64,000 nucleotides of DNA from the NCBI RefSeq assembly GCF_020421205.1, contig NZ_JAIZZH010000004.1, positions 310,001-374,000 of the forward strand, read 5' to 3'. Positions 24,444 to 34,005 of the stretch are shown here, piece after piece. Position numbers and translations under genes: made by a program. Position 1 is the first letter of the stretch. Each line of letters opens with the position of its first letter. Below the pieces are notes generated by a model that did not search any database, was not told the DNA's origin, and saw nothing but the letters and a program-made list of their open reading frames with translations. The DNA is from Hymenobacter pini (GTDB lineage: Bacteria; Bacteroidota; Bacteroidia; Cytophagales; Hymenobacteraceae).

Positions 24444-26111
24444 CTAGTTCAGGCTGCGGTAGCGCACCCGCTTGGGCTCTACGTCGCCGAGGCGCTTCTT
24501 CTTGGCTTCCTCATAGTCGGAGAAATTCCCCTCGAACCACACCACTTCCGAGTCGCCCTCGAAGGCCAGGATGTGGGTGGCTAGGCGGTCCAGGAACCAC
24601 CGGTCGTGGCTGATGATAACGGCGCAGCCGGCGAAGTTCTCCAACGCGTCTTCCAGAGCCCGGATGGCATTCACGTCCAGGTCGTTGGTCGGTTCGTCAA
24701 GCAGCAGCAGGTTGGCACCCTGCTTGAGCGTGGTAGCCAGGTGCACCCGGTTCCGCTCCCCGCCCGAGAGTGAGCCGACTTTCTTCTCCTGGTCGCCGCC
24801 GCGGAAGTTGAAGTTGCTCACGAAAGCCCGCGAGTTTACCTGCCGGCCGGCCAGCAGCATGGTTTCGGTGCCGCCCGAAATAGTTTCGAACACCGATTTG
24901 TTGGGGTCCAGCGTGTCGTGCTGCTGGTCTACGTAGGCCGTTTGCACGGTGGGTCCCACCACAAAGGTGCCGGCATCGGGCTGCATCTGGTCGGTGATGA
25001 GGCGGAACAGGGTGGTTTTACCCGCGCCGTTCGGACCGATGATGCCCACAATACCGCCCTGGGGCAGCGAGAAGCTCAGGTTGTCGAACAGCAGCTTGTC
25101 GCCGAAGGCTTTGCGCAGCCCTTCCGCCTCAATTACCTGGGCACCCAGGCGCGGGCCGTCGGGGATGAACAGTTCCAGCTTCTGCTCTTTCTCCTTGGCG
25201 TCCTCGTTCACCATCTTGTCGTAGCCGGCGAGGCGGGCCTTGCTCTTGGCCTGGCGCGCTTTCGGAGCCATGCGCACCCACTCCAGCTCGCGCTGCAGGG
25301 TTTTCTGGCGCTTGCTCTCGGTTTTTTCTTCCTGGGCCAGGCGGTTGGATTTCTGCTCCAGCCACGACGAGTAGTTGCCTTTCCACGGAATACCCTCGCC
25401 GCGGTCCAGCTCCAGAATCCAGCCGGCCACGTTATCCAGGAAGTACCGGTCGTGGGTTACGGCAATAACGGTGCCTTTGTACTGCTGCAGGTGCTGCTCC
25501 AGCCACAGCACACTTTCCGCGTCCAGGTGGTTGGTCGGTTCGTCGAGCAGCAGCACGTCGGGCTCCTGCAGCAGCAGGCGGCACAGGGCCACGCGGCGCT
25601 TCTCCCCGCCCGAGAGGTTCCCGATGATGGCATCTTCGGGGGGCGTCCGCAGGGCGTCCATGGCGCGCTCCAGCTTGTTGTCGAGGTTCCAGGCGTCGAG
25701 CTGGTCGAGGCGCTCCTGCACGGTGCCCTGGCGCTCCAGCAGCTTGTCGAAATCGGCGTCCTCGGCCCCGAAAGCCTCGTTGATTTCGTCGAATTCCTTG
25801 AGCAGGGCCACGGTTTCGGCCACGCCTTCCTCAATTACCTGGCGCACGGTTTTGGTGGCGTCCAGCTGGGGCTCCTGCTCCAGGTAGCCCACCGAGTAGC
25901 CCGGCGACCATACCACCTCACCCTGGAACTGCTTGTCTACGCCGGCAATAATCTTCAGCAGCGAAGATTTACCCGAGCCGTTGAGGCCGAGCACACCAAT
26001 TTTGGCGCCGTAGAAGAAGGAGAGGTAAATGTTCTTAAGAACCTGTTTCTGGGGCGGGTACACCTTGGTTACCCCCGCCATGGAGAAAATAATGGTGGGT
26101 TGGTCAGACAT
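24444..26111 (-). CDS. ettA: Energy-dependent translational throttle protein EttA (ABC-F)
   Basis: A 555-aa protein with two ABC domains: Walker A GLNGSGKSSLL (about residue 40) and GPNGAGKTTLF (about 355), signature LSGGEKRRVAL and LSGGERNRVHL, and Walker B VLLLDEPTNHLD and LLLLDEPTNDLD. The arm insertion (AVTHDRYFLDNVAGWILELDRGEGIPWKGNYSSW) and the linker with KARLAGYDKM are as in EttA. It has no membrane domain. It binds the ribosomal E site and gates the first elongation steps according to ATP/ADP ratio, as known for the E. coli protein. Length matches the family. Confidence 0.95.
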   Translation of the reverse strand: MSDQPTIIFSMAGVTKVYPPQKQVLKNIYLSFFYGAKIGVLGLNGSGKSSLLKIIAGVDKQFQGEVVWSPGYSVGYLEQEPQLDATKTVRQVIEEGVAETVALLKEFDEINEAFGAEDADFDKLLERQGTVQERLDQLDAWNLDNKLERAMDALRTPPEDAIIGNLSGGEKRRVALCRLLLQEPDVLLLDEPTNHLDAESVLWLEQHLQQYKGTVIAVTHDRYFLDNVAGWILELDRGEGIPWKGNYSSWLEQKSNRLAQEEKTESKRQKTLQRELEWVRMAPKARQAKSKARLAGYDKMVNEDAKEKEQKLELFIPDGPRLGAQVIEAEGLRKAFGDKLLFDNLSFSLPQGGIVGIIGPNGAGKTTLFRLITDQMQPDAGTFVVGPTVQTAYVDQQHDTLDPNKSVFETISGGTETMLLAGRQVNSRAFVSNFNFRGGDQEKKVGSLSGGERNRVHLATTLKQGANLLLLDEPTNDLDVNAIRALEDALENFAGCAVIISHDRWFLDRLATHILAFEGDSEVVWFEGNFSDYEEAKKKRLGDVEPKRVRYRSLN

Positions 26112-26438
26112 CGTTCAGTTGAGGGTTTGCCGGGCCGGACTTGCCGGTTAGCCGGGGGTTTCTATTTTGCACATTCGTACGCGCCACACGCGGGCAAATG
26201 GCCCGCTCGGCGCGTAGGGGTTGTTCCGGCCCCGGCTGCGGGGTATAACCACGGCGGCAACTACCGCGTAGCTTCCCTGCGGCGGCCGGTTGCAGCCCTT
26301 AGGCCAAAGGTAGGCAGCCGGCGCTAACATTCCGAAGTCCGGGCCAGACAGCGGAATTACCCAACAACCCGTAAACTTGTACATCTTTCCGGCCCACACT
26401 CCGTCCTTTCCACCTATTCGCTCCCCCGCTATCTGATT
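26112..26438. other. 327-base divergent intergenic region
   Basis: Lies between ettA (minus) and the DUF349 gene (plus), so it should contain both promoters. A minus-strand 83-codon frame (26148-26399) shows no protein features. TATTTTGC (26163-26170) is a partial -7 motif on the plus strand. No hairpin or RNA gene was recognised. Confidence 0.5.
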
Positions 26439-27752
26439 ATGGAATCACAAGACCACTTACTGGCCGAAGCCCGCCGTTATGGCTATGTTGAGGGCGACCA
26501 GGTGTGGCTTCGCCCGCTCCTTTCCCACCCCGCCCGCCAGGTTGGCCAAGTCAAAGAATCCGCCGACGCCTCGCTGCTGTACTTTGCCCAGCGCTTCCAG
26601 CTGTTTCGCCGCAAGGTGGAGGAACTGCTGCAGAAGATTGAGGAATCCGACAACAAGGGTTCGTACCTGATGAAGGCGCTGCACCTGAAAGAGCAGGTCG
26701 GCAGCTACGACGCCCTCGGCGACTTTGAGAGCCTCTACCACCGCCTCACCGAGGCCGAGGAGTCCATCAAAGTCACCATCAACCGCAACCGGGAGAAAAA
26801 CCTAGCCACCAAAATTGGTCTGATTCAGGAAGCCGAAGCCCTGCACGACACCATCGACTGGCAAGCCGGCAGCGACAAGCTCAAGGATTTGCGCCAGGGC
26901 TGGATTAAAACCGGCCCAGTAGAGAAGCACTTGGCCGATGAGCTGGAAACCCGCTTCCAGGCCGCCGTGGATGCTTTCTTCGCCCGCAAAAAGGAATTTC
27001 TGGCCGAGAAAAAGGCCATGACCAACCGGGTGTACGACCAGTACAAGGACCTCATCCACAAATCGGAAGCCCTGCAGAACTCCAACGAGTTTGAGGAAAC
27101 TACCCGCAAGCTCAAAGTGCTGCAGCAGCAGTGGAAGGAGATTGACGGCACCTTGCCCCGCAAGCAGGCCAACGACCTCTGGACGCGCTTCCGGGCGGCC
27201 CACAACCACTTTTTTGAGCGCCTGAAGGTACACATTGAGAGCAAGCGCCAGGAGCAGAACTACACCAGCAGCGGCAACTCCGGCGAGGACAACCTTAGCC
27301 GCAAGCGGGCGTTGGTAGCCGAGGCCCAGGCCCTGCTGCAGCGCCCCATGCAGGAAGCCGTGGCCCGCGCCAAGGAGTTGCAGGCCGCCTGGAAAAAGGT
27401 GGGCCCCGTGCGCGGCGAGGAATCGGACCGGGTGTGGGAGCAGTTTATCCTGGCCTGCGACAAGGTGTTTGAGATGAGCGCCCTGGAGCACTATATGCGC
27501 AAGCGCCCGGTTCCGGCAGAGGCGGTTTCGCCCCAAAACCAGGCAACTCAGCGTATTCAGGCGTTGCAGGAGTTCATCAAGTACGACCAGCAGGAGCAGG
27601 ACGTGCTGACCGAAAACCTGGGCAAGCTCAACGATTCGCCCGGTAACGACGCCTTTCGCACCATGCTGCAGGGAAAAATCCGCGCTTTCGACCGAAAAAT
27701 TCGCACGAAAAATGAGCTGATTGCCATGTTCCGGCAACAGCAGGTTGGCTAG
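26439..27752 (+). CDS. DUF349 domain-containing protein
   Basis: A 437-aa cytoplasmic, almost wholly helical protein made of successive DUF349 units, each with the pattern LKDLRQGWIKTGPV / LQQQWKEIDGTLP / LQAAWKKVGPV followed by a W-x-x-F helix (LWTRFRAAHNHFFERL; VWEQFILACDKVFEM). It is rich in Lys/Glu and has no signal peptide. DUF349 proteins are widespread in Bacteroidota; a nucleic-acid or ribosome link has been suggested by gamma-proteobacterial YfgI/YicC-type context, but the role is not settled. Confidence 0.9.
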   Translation: MESQDHLLAEARRYGYVEGDQVWLRPLLSHPARQVGQVKESADASLLYFAQRFQLFRRKVEELLQKIEESDNKGSYLMKALHLKEQVGSYDALGDFESLYHRLTEAEESIKVTINRNREKNLATKIGLIQEAEALHDTIDWQAGSDKLKDLRQGWIKTGPVEKHLADELETRFQAAVDAFFARKKEFLAEKKAMTNRVYDQYKDLIHKSEALQNSNEFEETTRKLKVLQQQWKEIDGTLPRKQANDLWTRFRAAHNHFFERLKVHIESKRQEQNYTSSGNSGEDNLSRKRALVAEAQALLQRPMQEAVARAKELQAAWKKVGPVRGEESDRVWEQFILACDKVFEMSALEHYMRKRPVPAEAVSPQNQATQRIQALQEFIKYDQQEQDVLTENLGKLNDSPGNDAFRTMLQGKIRAFDRKIRTKNELIAMFRQQQVG

Positions 27753-27895
27753 GCCAACCCTAACCCGTATTTTACGTTGTCGTCAGCAACCTGCGCAACG
27801 CCGAACCGGTAATGGTGTCAGTCCCCACCCAACGGCCGGATTTTTGCTGTCGGCATTTCACCTTTTGACCACTTTTTTTAGTAGCACACACAACT

Positions 27896-28117
27896 ATGTA
27901 CTGGACTCTAGAACTTGCCTCGTACCTGGAAGATGCTCCCTGGCCTGCCACCAAGGATGAGCTCATTGATTACTCTATCCGCTCGGGTGCGCCCATGGAA
28001 GTGGTAGAAAACCTGCAAGCTCTGGAAGACGACGGGCAACCCTACGAGAACATCGAAGAAGTGTGGCCGGATTATCCGACCAAAGAAGACTTCATGTTCA
28101 ACGAAGACGAGTACTAG
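27896..28117 (+). CDS. DUF2795 domain-containing small protein
   Basis: A 73-aa acidic protein, MYWTLELASYLEDAPWPATKDELIDYSIRSG..., matching the Bacteroidota DUF2795 family over its full length, including the PYENIEEVWPDYPTKEDF motif. No signal peptide. The role is unknown; the family is highly conserved in Cytophagales. The stop codon lies inside the left arm of an intergenic palindrome. Confidence 0.9.
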   Translation: MYWTLELASYLEDAPWPATKDELIDYSIRSGAPMEVVENLQALEDDGQPYENIEEVWPDYPTKEDFMFNEDEY

Positions 28118-28202
28118 TGCCTAGTGCTTGGTGATTAGTGCCTAGCACTATCATAATGCTCTTTTTTGCTTAAGCACCAAGCACTATGCACCAAGCACTA
28201 AC
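28114..28202. repeat. Intergenic imperfect palindrome, AGTGCTTGG family (copy 2)
   Basis: The left arm 28114-28148 (CTAGTGCCTAGTGCTTGG...) and right arm 28168-28202 (GCTTAAGCACCAAGCACTAT...) are near reverse complements around a T-rich loop. The left arm contains the stop codon of the DUF2795 gene. The right arm contains the ATG and first codons of the ABC ATPase gene. Related to the element at 4188-4261. Confidence 0.65.
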
Positions 28203-28920
28203 TATTGATAACCTGATTGCGGGGTATGGACCACGAGTCCTGCTCCGCAATTTGCGTTTTACGGTGACCCAGCCGGCTTTGGTGGCTATTATTGGGCACA
28301 ACGGCTGCGGCAAAACCACCCTATTTCGGGCGCTTACCGGGCGCATTCCGTACCAGGGTAGCGTGCTGGTGCAGGGCCAGGAACTGCGCACCGTCAGGCA
28401 GCCGGCCGCCAGTGGGCTACTGGCGCACCTACCCCAGCGGGCCAGCGTGGAGTTTTCTATTTCGGTGCGGGAATTGGTGGTGATGGGCCGCTTCCGCCAC
28501 CACCGCTTTCTGGGTGCCTACACCGCGCACGATTACAACTTGGCTGATGCCGCTTTGGTCCGCGTGGGGGCCGCCCACTTGGCCAAGCAGGATTTTACGC
28601 TGCTCTCGGGCGGGGAACAGCAACTGGTATGGCTGGCTCAGCTCAGCCTGCAGGATGCCGATTTATACCTGCTCGACGAGCCCACCCAGCAACTCGACGT
28701 GTACTACCGCCGCCGGGTATTTGCCCTGCTGGAAAGCTGGGTACAGGAACAGGGCAAAACCATCCTCTGCATCACCCATGACCTGGAAAACCTGGCGGAG
28801 CTACCGGGCTATCTGCTCAATCTTTCCCGCCCTACTCCCACCCTGCTTCCCCTTTCTCCAGGGGTAGTGCAAGCGGAACGGGCTTTTCTGGAAAGTGAAG
28901 AAAGCCTGGTGGTGAAATAG
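28186..28920 (+). CDS. ABC transporter ATP-binding protein, FepC/HmuV-like, without a local permease
   Basis: A 244-aa ATPase: Walker A GHNGCGKTTLF (about 37-47), Q-loop LPQRASVEFSISV, signature LLSGGEQQLVWLAQ, Walker B LYLLDEPTQQLD and switch His in CITHDLENL. The order and the GRFRHHRFLG segment resemble iron-siderophore/heme or vitamin B12 import ATPases. No permease or binding protein lies nearby, so partners must be encoded elsewhere. The first six codons come from a repeat arm, so translation may start slightly later, but no other Met precedes the P-loop. Confidence 0.85.
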   Translation: MHQALTIDNLIAGYGPRVLLRNLRFTVTQPALVAIIGHNGCGKTTLFRALTGRIPYQGSVLVQGQELRTVRQPAASGLLAHLPQRASVEFSISVRELVVMGRFRHHRFLGAYTAHDYNLADAALVRVGAAHLAKQDFTLLSGGEQQLVWLAQLSLQDADLYLLDEPTQQLDVYYRRRVFALLESWVQEQGKTILCITHDLENLAELPGYLLNLSRPTPTLLPLSPGVVQAERAFLESEESLVVK

Positions 28921-28928
28921 CAAGCCGC

Positions 28929-30122
28929 TCACCGCTTGCCCGGCCGGCCCCGCAGCACATGCAATATAGAGCGCAGGAAAGGCCAAGGCGTTACGGAATT
29001 CATGATCTGGAAATTCTGCCACGGCGTGGTGCGCTCATCCAGAAAATCAAAAATCCGCTCAATGGGGTTGCGCTTGAATAGCTCGGTGAAGATCTCCCGG
29101 GTACGTTCCCCCTGGCGCTGCATGATATCCAGCAGCAGTGTATCAAACAGCCGGAACTGCCACTGGTCGCCGGTGAGGTTGCGGGGCGGGTGGTCGGTAG
29201 CGGCTAGGGCTTCCGTGAGCCGGGCCGAGTGCTCCTGAATCCGTTTGAAGGCGTAGCCGGTGCTGGCCTTGGCCCGTCCGGCCCGGGTGCCTAGGTTGAT
29301 AATGTGTGCTCCTTGATTGGCCGGCAGCGGGTGGTCCGTCATCGGGATGGCGCCTACTTCCTCAGCTGTAATGCGGTAGGCATGGTTACCCAACAGGCTC
29401 TGCAAGTACCGGCGTAGCGCTGTCTCGTACTGCTCTTTCGGCAGCCTTTCCGCCGAGAACAGCGTGTACTCCACCAGGGCCTGACGCCGGCCGGTAGGTA
29501 GCACGTAAATGAACCGCGCCTCTTGGTACTGCTCATCCCGGAAATCCATAAACTCCGCCGTTTCCGGGTCGAAAGTGTCCTCCTCAGTTTCTACCTCCCA
29601 GCCCACAAAATGCTGTAACAGGTACCGGTACCGCTCCGGCTGCTTTAGCCTGGCCAGTTCCGGCGGACGGCTATCAAAGGCATATTTCCCCCGAAACTCG
29701 CCGGCCGTGGTATATGCTACGGCTCCGGTGCTGGTATTTCGCAAGTCCGTCACGGAGGATTTCACCCACGTGACCTGCGGATTTACGGCCAGCGCCTGTT
29801 GCACGAAGCGGTAAAAATCCAGGCCCCGAATCATCTTGTAGCGGTGGCGCGTCAGCGGAATTATCCGCTCGAACGTGGGGCTGCGGAAGGCTATCTGCGT
29901 CCACTCCTTTGCCACAATGCTGTCGAAGAGAGTGGGCCCATCAGCCCAGAACGACCAAGTTCGGTCATTCTGGTTTTTAGCCTCGGGCTCCAGTAGTAAC
30001 ACCCGTTTATCTGCGAGCCGAGGCTCTTGGCTGATGTGGTAGGCCAAGCTCAGCCCGGCCGCGCCGCCCCCCACAATCAGGTAATCAAACTCACGGGTTG
30101 AATCGAAAACGTCAGATTTCAC
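28929..30122 (-). CDS. crtY: Lycopene beta-cyclase (CrtY type)
   Basis: A flavoprotein with an N-terminal dinucleotide fold (DYLIVGGGAAGLSLAYHIS), the NDRTWSFW motif, YVLPTGRRQALVEYTLFS, and the C-terminal LFDTLLLDIMQRQGERTREIF helix, all typical of bacterial CrtY/CrtL cyclases. It closes both ends of lycopene to give beta-carotene at the membrane. The open frame reaches 30224, but its first 15 codons cross the terminator of the upstream gene (30173-30198). The likely start is therefore a GTG at 30122 (VKSDVFDST) or 30134, giving about 397 aa. No other carotenoid gene is adjacent. Confidence 0.88.
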   Translation of the reverse strand: MKSDVFDSTREFDYLIVGGGAAGLSLAYHISQEPRLADKRVLLLEPEAKNQNDRTWSFWADGPTLFDSIVAKEWTQIAFRSPTFERIIPLTRHRYKMIRGLDFYRFVQQALAVNPQVTWVKSSVTDLRNTSTGAVAYTTAGEFRGKYAFDSRPPELARLKQPERYRYLLQHFVGWEVETEEDTFDPETAEFMDFRDEQYQEARFIYVLPTGRRQALVEYTLFSAERLPKEQYETALRRYLQSLLGNHAYRITAEEVGAIPMTDHPLPANQGAHIINLGTRAGRAKASTGYAFKRIQEHSARLTEALAATDHPPRNLTGDQWQFRLFDTLLLDIMQRQGERTREIFTELFKRNPIERIFDFLDERTTPWQNFQIMNSVTPWPFLRSILHVLRGRPGKR

Positions 30123-30169
30123 GGCTGCGGACACGGGGCGGATGTAAGATGGCGGCACTAAACAACAAG

Positions 30170-30200
30170 AAAAAAGCCGCTTCGTTGGAAGCGGCTTTCT
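30170..30200 (-). terminator. Rho-independent terminator of the LOG-family gene
   Basis: AAGCCGCTTC / GAAGCGGCTT form a perfect stem with a GTTG loop, followed on the minus strand by six T. It lies about 80 nt beyond the stop of the LOG-family gene. Confidence 0.85.
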
Positions 30201-30277
30201 CATACGGGCATTCGGCTTGTTCATCAGTTATACCCGACCGAATTCGGGCCAGCTGATAAATCCAGCTGTACCCGAGC

Positions 30278-31141
<864 letters not shown>

Positions 31142-31420
31142 AGGAGCTACTAGGAAAATTAGGTGCAGAAGCTGCCTACGCCAAGGCACAAGCAGTTACT
31201 GTGGGAATTTTTTCCGCACCGGGGTAAACAATGAAAAAAGGCAAAAAGAAAGCCGCCCCCACGGAAGAAGAGGGCGACCCAAGGTAGCGTCGGCAAGTTA
31301 ACAATTTGTTAACATCACGCTAAGAAATGGCTATCCTGAACGCAGAAATTGTGCTGCCCGCCAGAACTGTGAAATACTTGTCGGTATTTCCCATTTCCCC
31401 GGCCTTACCCAAGTAGCCGC

Positions 31421-32683
31421 CTACTGTGCCCGAATGGCAATAACCGGGTCAAGGTTGGAGGCCAGCACTGCCGGGATGATGCCGGCCAGCACCCCAATGA
31501 CCACCGAAACGGTGAGCCCCAGCGAAATGTTACCCACCGATAAAAACAGCGGCAGCGCATCCTGGGGCAGCAGCGTAATCAGGAACACCAGCAGGATGCC
31601 GGCCCCGCCGCCCAACAAGCATAGGAACACAGCTTCAAACAGAAACTGAAATAGCACAAAGTAGTTCTTGGCCCCCAGTGACTTCTGAATGCCGATGATG
31701 TTGGTGCGCTCCTTCACCGACACGAACATGATGTTGGCAATACCGAAGCCGCCCACCAGCATGGCAAAGCCTCCTATCACCCACCCGGCAATACCGATCA
31801 CCGAGAACAGCTGGGTAATAGCATTGGCCAGCATCTCGGGCCGGTTTAGGGCGAAGGAGTCGTCCTCGCGCGGTTTCAGGCCCCGGATAACGCGCATAGT
31901 ACCCTGCACCTCGGCCTCCAGGTTCAGCAGGCCCGGGTCGTCGTCGCGGCCTTTAATGGCAATGGTGGCTTGTGCCCCGCCCATGCCGTTGGTACTCATC
32001 TGAAAGATTTTGGTGAAGGCGGCAAAGGGAATGTAGCAGTTGGTGTCGTTGCTGGGCGTATCCAGCAGCTTTTTGCCTTCCTTCTGCATCACTCCAATAA
32101 TAGTGAAGCGCTGCCCCCGAGCTTTAAATTCCTGCCCAACGGCGGAGCCGTTCGGAAAGAGATTGTGCGCAATGGTATACCCTACAATGGCCACGTTGCG
32201 GGCCGAATTCATTTCCTGCTGGGTGAAATACCGCCCCTCTACCACCGGCACATCCGAAACGCGACGGTACTCGTAGCTCACCCCCTGAATGGCACAGTCG
32301 CTTACCGAGTTAGAGCCCACTTTAAGCGTATTGCCGCCGGAAGCCGCAAAAATGGCAATACCGTTGTGGCTGGCTGGGCTAAGCAGGCGCTGCATCTCCC
32401 GAAACTCGCGCACGGTGGGTACCGGGCGGTTAAAGTACTTCCACCACGGGTATTCGCCTCCAAAGGCCCAGGGCCATTTCTGTACGTAAATCACCTTATC
32501 GCCCACAAAATTCATACTGTCGCGAATATTCTTTTCCAGCGAATCGACGACGGTGAAAACGGCAATAATGGCAAAAATGCCTACCGTAACGCCCAGCAAC
32601 GACAGAATAGTGCGCAAGAGGTTGGACTTGAGAGCTTGCCACGCGAAGCGGAAGCTTTCCAAGGTCAGGCGTATTGCTTTCAT
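31421..32683 (-). CDS. ABC transporter permease, MacB/FtsX type
   Basis: A 420-aa inner-membrane protein from the ATG at 32683 (MKAIRLTLESFRFAWQALKSNLLRTILSLLGVTVGIF). First membrane helix at about 25-45, then a MacB-like periplasmic domain (residues 50-290), then three helices with the FtsX block (GFGIANIMFVSVKERTNIIGIQKSLGAKNYFVLFQFLFEA ... VIGVLAGIIPA). The ATPase partner is not encoded here. Such permeases move lipoproteins, peptides or macrolides or act mechanically on the envelope. A 279-nt gap without a recognised gene separates it from the LOG gene. Confidence 0.88.
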   Translation of the reverse strand: MKAIRLTLESFRFAWQALKSNLLRTILSLLGVTVGIFAIIAVFTVVDSLEKNIRDSMNFVGDKVIYVQKWPWAFGGEYPWWKYFNRPVPTVREFREMQRLLSPASHNGIAIFAASGGNTLKVGSNSVSDCAIQGVSYEYRRVSDVPVVEGRYFTQQEMNSARNVAIVGYTIAHNLFPNGSAVGQEFKARGQRFTIIGVMQKEGKKLLDTPSNDTNCYIPFAAFTKIFQMSTNGMGGAQATIAIKGRDDDPGLLNLEAEVQGTMRVIRGLKPREDDSFALNRPEMLANAITQLFSVIGIAGWVIGGFAMLVGGFGIANIMFVSVKERTNIIGIQKSLGAKNYFVLFQFLFEAVFLCLLGGGAGILLVFLITLLPQDALPLFLSVGNISLGLTVSVVIGVLAGIIPAVLASNLDPVIAIRAQ

Positions 32684-32826
32684 AAGAGGGCGCTGAATCT
32701 GCAAAGGGCGTGGAAAGGGCAATTAGCAGATTTCAGGCGAAAAGTAAGGATTCTTCGGAGGAATGTGCGTAATTTCGCGGCTCAATTTTTTCTATTAGGT
32801 TCCCCACCTATTGCCCTGTCTGGCCC

Positions 32827-33876
32827 ATGAAGCTTTCTGAGTTCAAATTTGACCTGCCTGAAAACCTGTTGGCACAGCACCCCGCCAAGAACCGTGACGA
32901 GTCGCGTCTGATGGTGCTGCACCGTGACAGCGGCAAAATAGAGCACCGTACGTTCAAGGATATTCTGGAATATTTCAACGACGGCGACGTGTTTGTGGTG
33001 AACGACACGAAGGTGTTTCCGGCCCGCCTGTACGGCAACAAGGAAAAAACCGGCGCCCAGATTGAGGTGTTCCTGCTGCGCGAGCTGAACAAGGAAATTC
33101 ACTTGTGGGACGTGCTGGTTGATCCGGCCCGTAAAATCCGGGTAGGCAACAAGCTGTACTTCGGCGAGTCGGATATGGTGGCTGAAGTGATTGACAACAC
33201 CACTTCCCGCGGCCGCACCATCAAGTTCCTGTTCGATGGCACGGACGAGGAGTTCTACAAAGCCCTGCACGATTTGGGCGAGACGCCCATTCCGAAGGAG
33301 TTTATCACCCGCGAAACGGAGGCGGCCGATAAGGAGCGGTACCAGACGATTTACGCCAAGCACACCGGTGCCGTGGCGGCACCCTCGGCGGGCTTGCACT
33401 TCACCCGGGAAATTATGAAACGCCTGGAAATCAAAGGCGTGGATGTGGTACCGGTAACGCTGCATGTAGGCCTGGGCACCTTCCGCACGGTTGATGTGGA
33501 AGACCTGACCAAGCACAAGATGGACTCGGAGAACTTCATCGTGCCCGAGGATTCGGCCAAGGTGGTGAACCGGGCCCTCGATGCCAAAAAGCGGGTGTGC
33601 GCTATTGGGACTACCTCTATGCGAGCCATGGAGTCGTCGGTATCGGCTAACTCCCGCCTGAAGCCCACCGAGGGTTGGACCGACAAGTTCATTTTCCCTC
33701 CCTACGATTTCAAAATTGCCAATAGCTTGCTCACGAACTTCCACACTCCGGAAAGCACGCTGATGATGATGGCCTCGGCCTTTGCGGGCCACGAGCTGCT
33801 GATTGAGGCCTACCAAACGGCTATCAAGGAGAAGTACAAGTTCTTCAGCTACGGCGACGCTATGCTGATTCTGTAA
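32827..33876 (+). CDS. queA: tRNA preQ1(34) S-adenosylmethionine ribosyltransferase-isomerase QueA
   Basis: A 349-aa protein with the full QueA pattern: MKLSEFKFDLPENLLAQHPAKNRDESRLM, FVVNDTKVFPARLYG, ETPIPKEFI, YAKHTGAVAAPSAGLHFT, VTLHVGLGTFRTV and ANSLLTNFHTPESTLMMMASAFAG. It transfers the ribosyl part of SAM to preQ1 in tRNA, giving epoxyqueuosine at position 34. Normal length, no signal peptide, cytoplasmic. Divergent from the permease gene; a terminator follows 20 nt after the stop. Confidence 0.97.
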   Translation: MKLSEFKFDLPENLLAQHPAKNRDESRLMVLHRDSGKIEHRTFKDILEYFNDGDVFVVNDTKVFPARLYGNKEKTGAQIEVFLLRELNKEIHLWDVLVDPARKIRVGNKLYFGESDMVAEVIDNTTSRGRTIKFLFDGTDEEFYKALHDLGETPIPKEFITRETEAADKERYQTIYAKHTGAVAAPSAGLHFTREIMKRLEIKGVDVVPVTLHVGLGTFRTVDVEDLTKHKMDSENFIVPEDSAKVVNRALDAKKRVCAIGTTSMRAMESSVSANSRLKPTEGWTDKFIFPPYDFKIANSLLTNFHTPESTLMMMASAFAGHELLIEAYQTAIKEKYKFFSYGDAMLIL

Positions 33877-33897
33877 GCTTCTGCTTGCTGCTTTAGT

Positions 33898-33932
33898 AAA
33901 AGCCCGGCCTCGTTACTGAGGTCGGGCTTTTA
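33898..33932 (+). terminator. Rho-independent terminator after queA
   Basis: AAAAGCCCGGCCTC / GAGGTCGGGCTTTT forms a stem with one G-T pair and a GTTACT loop, followed by TACTTTTAC. Confidence 0.85.
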
Positions 33933-34005
33933 CTTTTACGCTTAATTCACCTCGGCTGGCAGTGTGCACTTGCGGCCGGTAATATCTACTTTCCTCGTTC
34001 CGCAC

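Noticed and set aside
24918..26327. 469-codon plus-strand open frame
   Set aside because: It is the antisense of ettA, whose protein shows every ABC-F motif; the frame arises from GC-rich codon structure.
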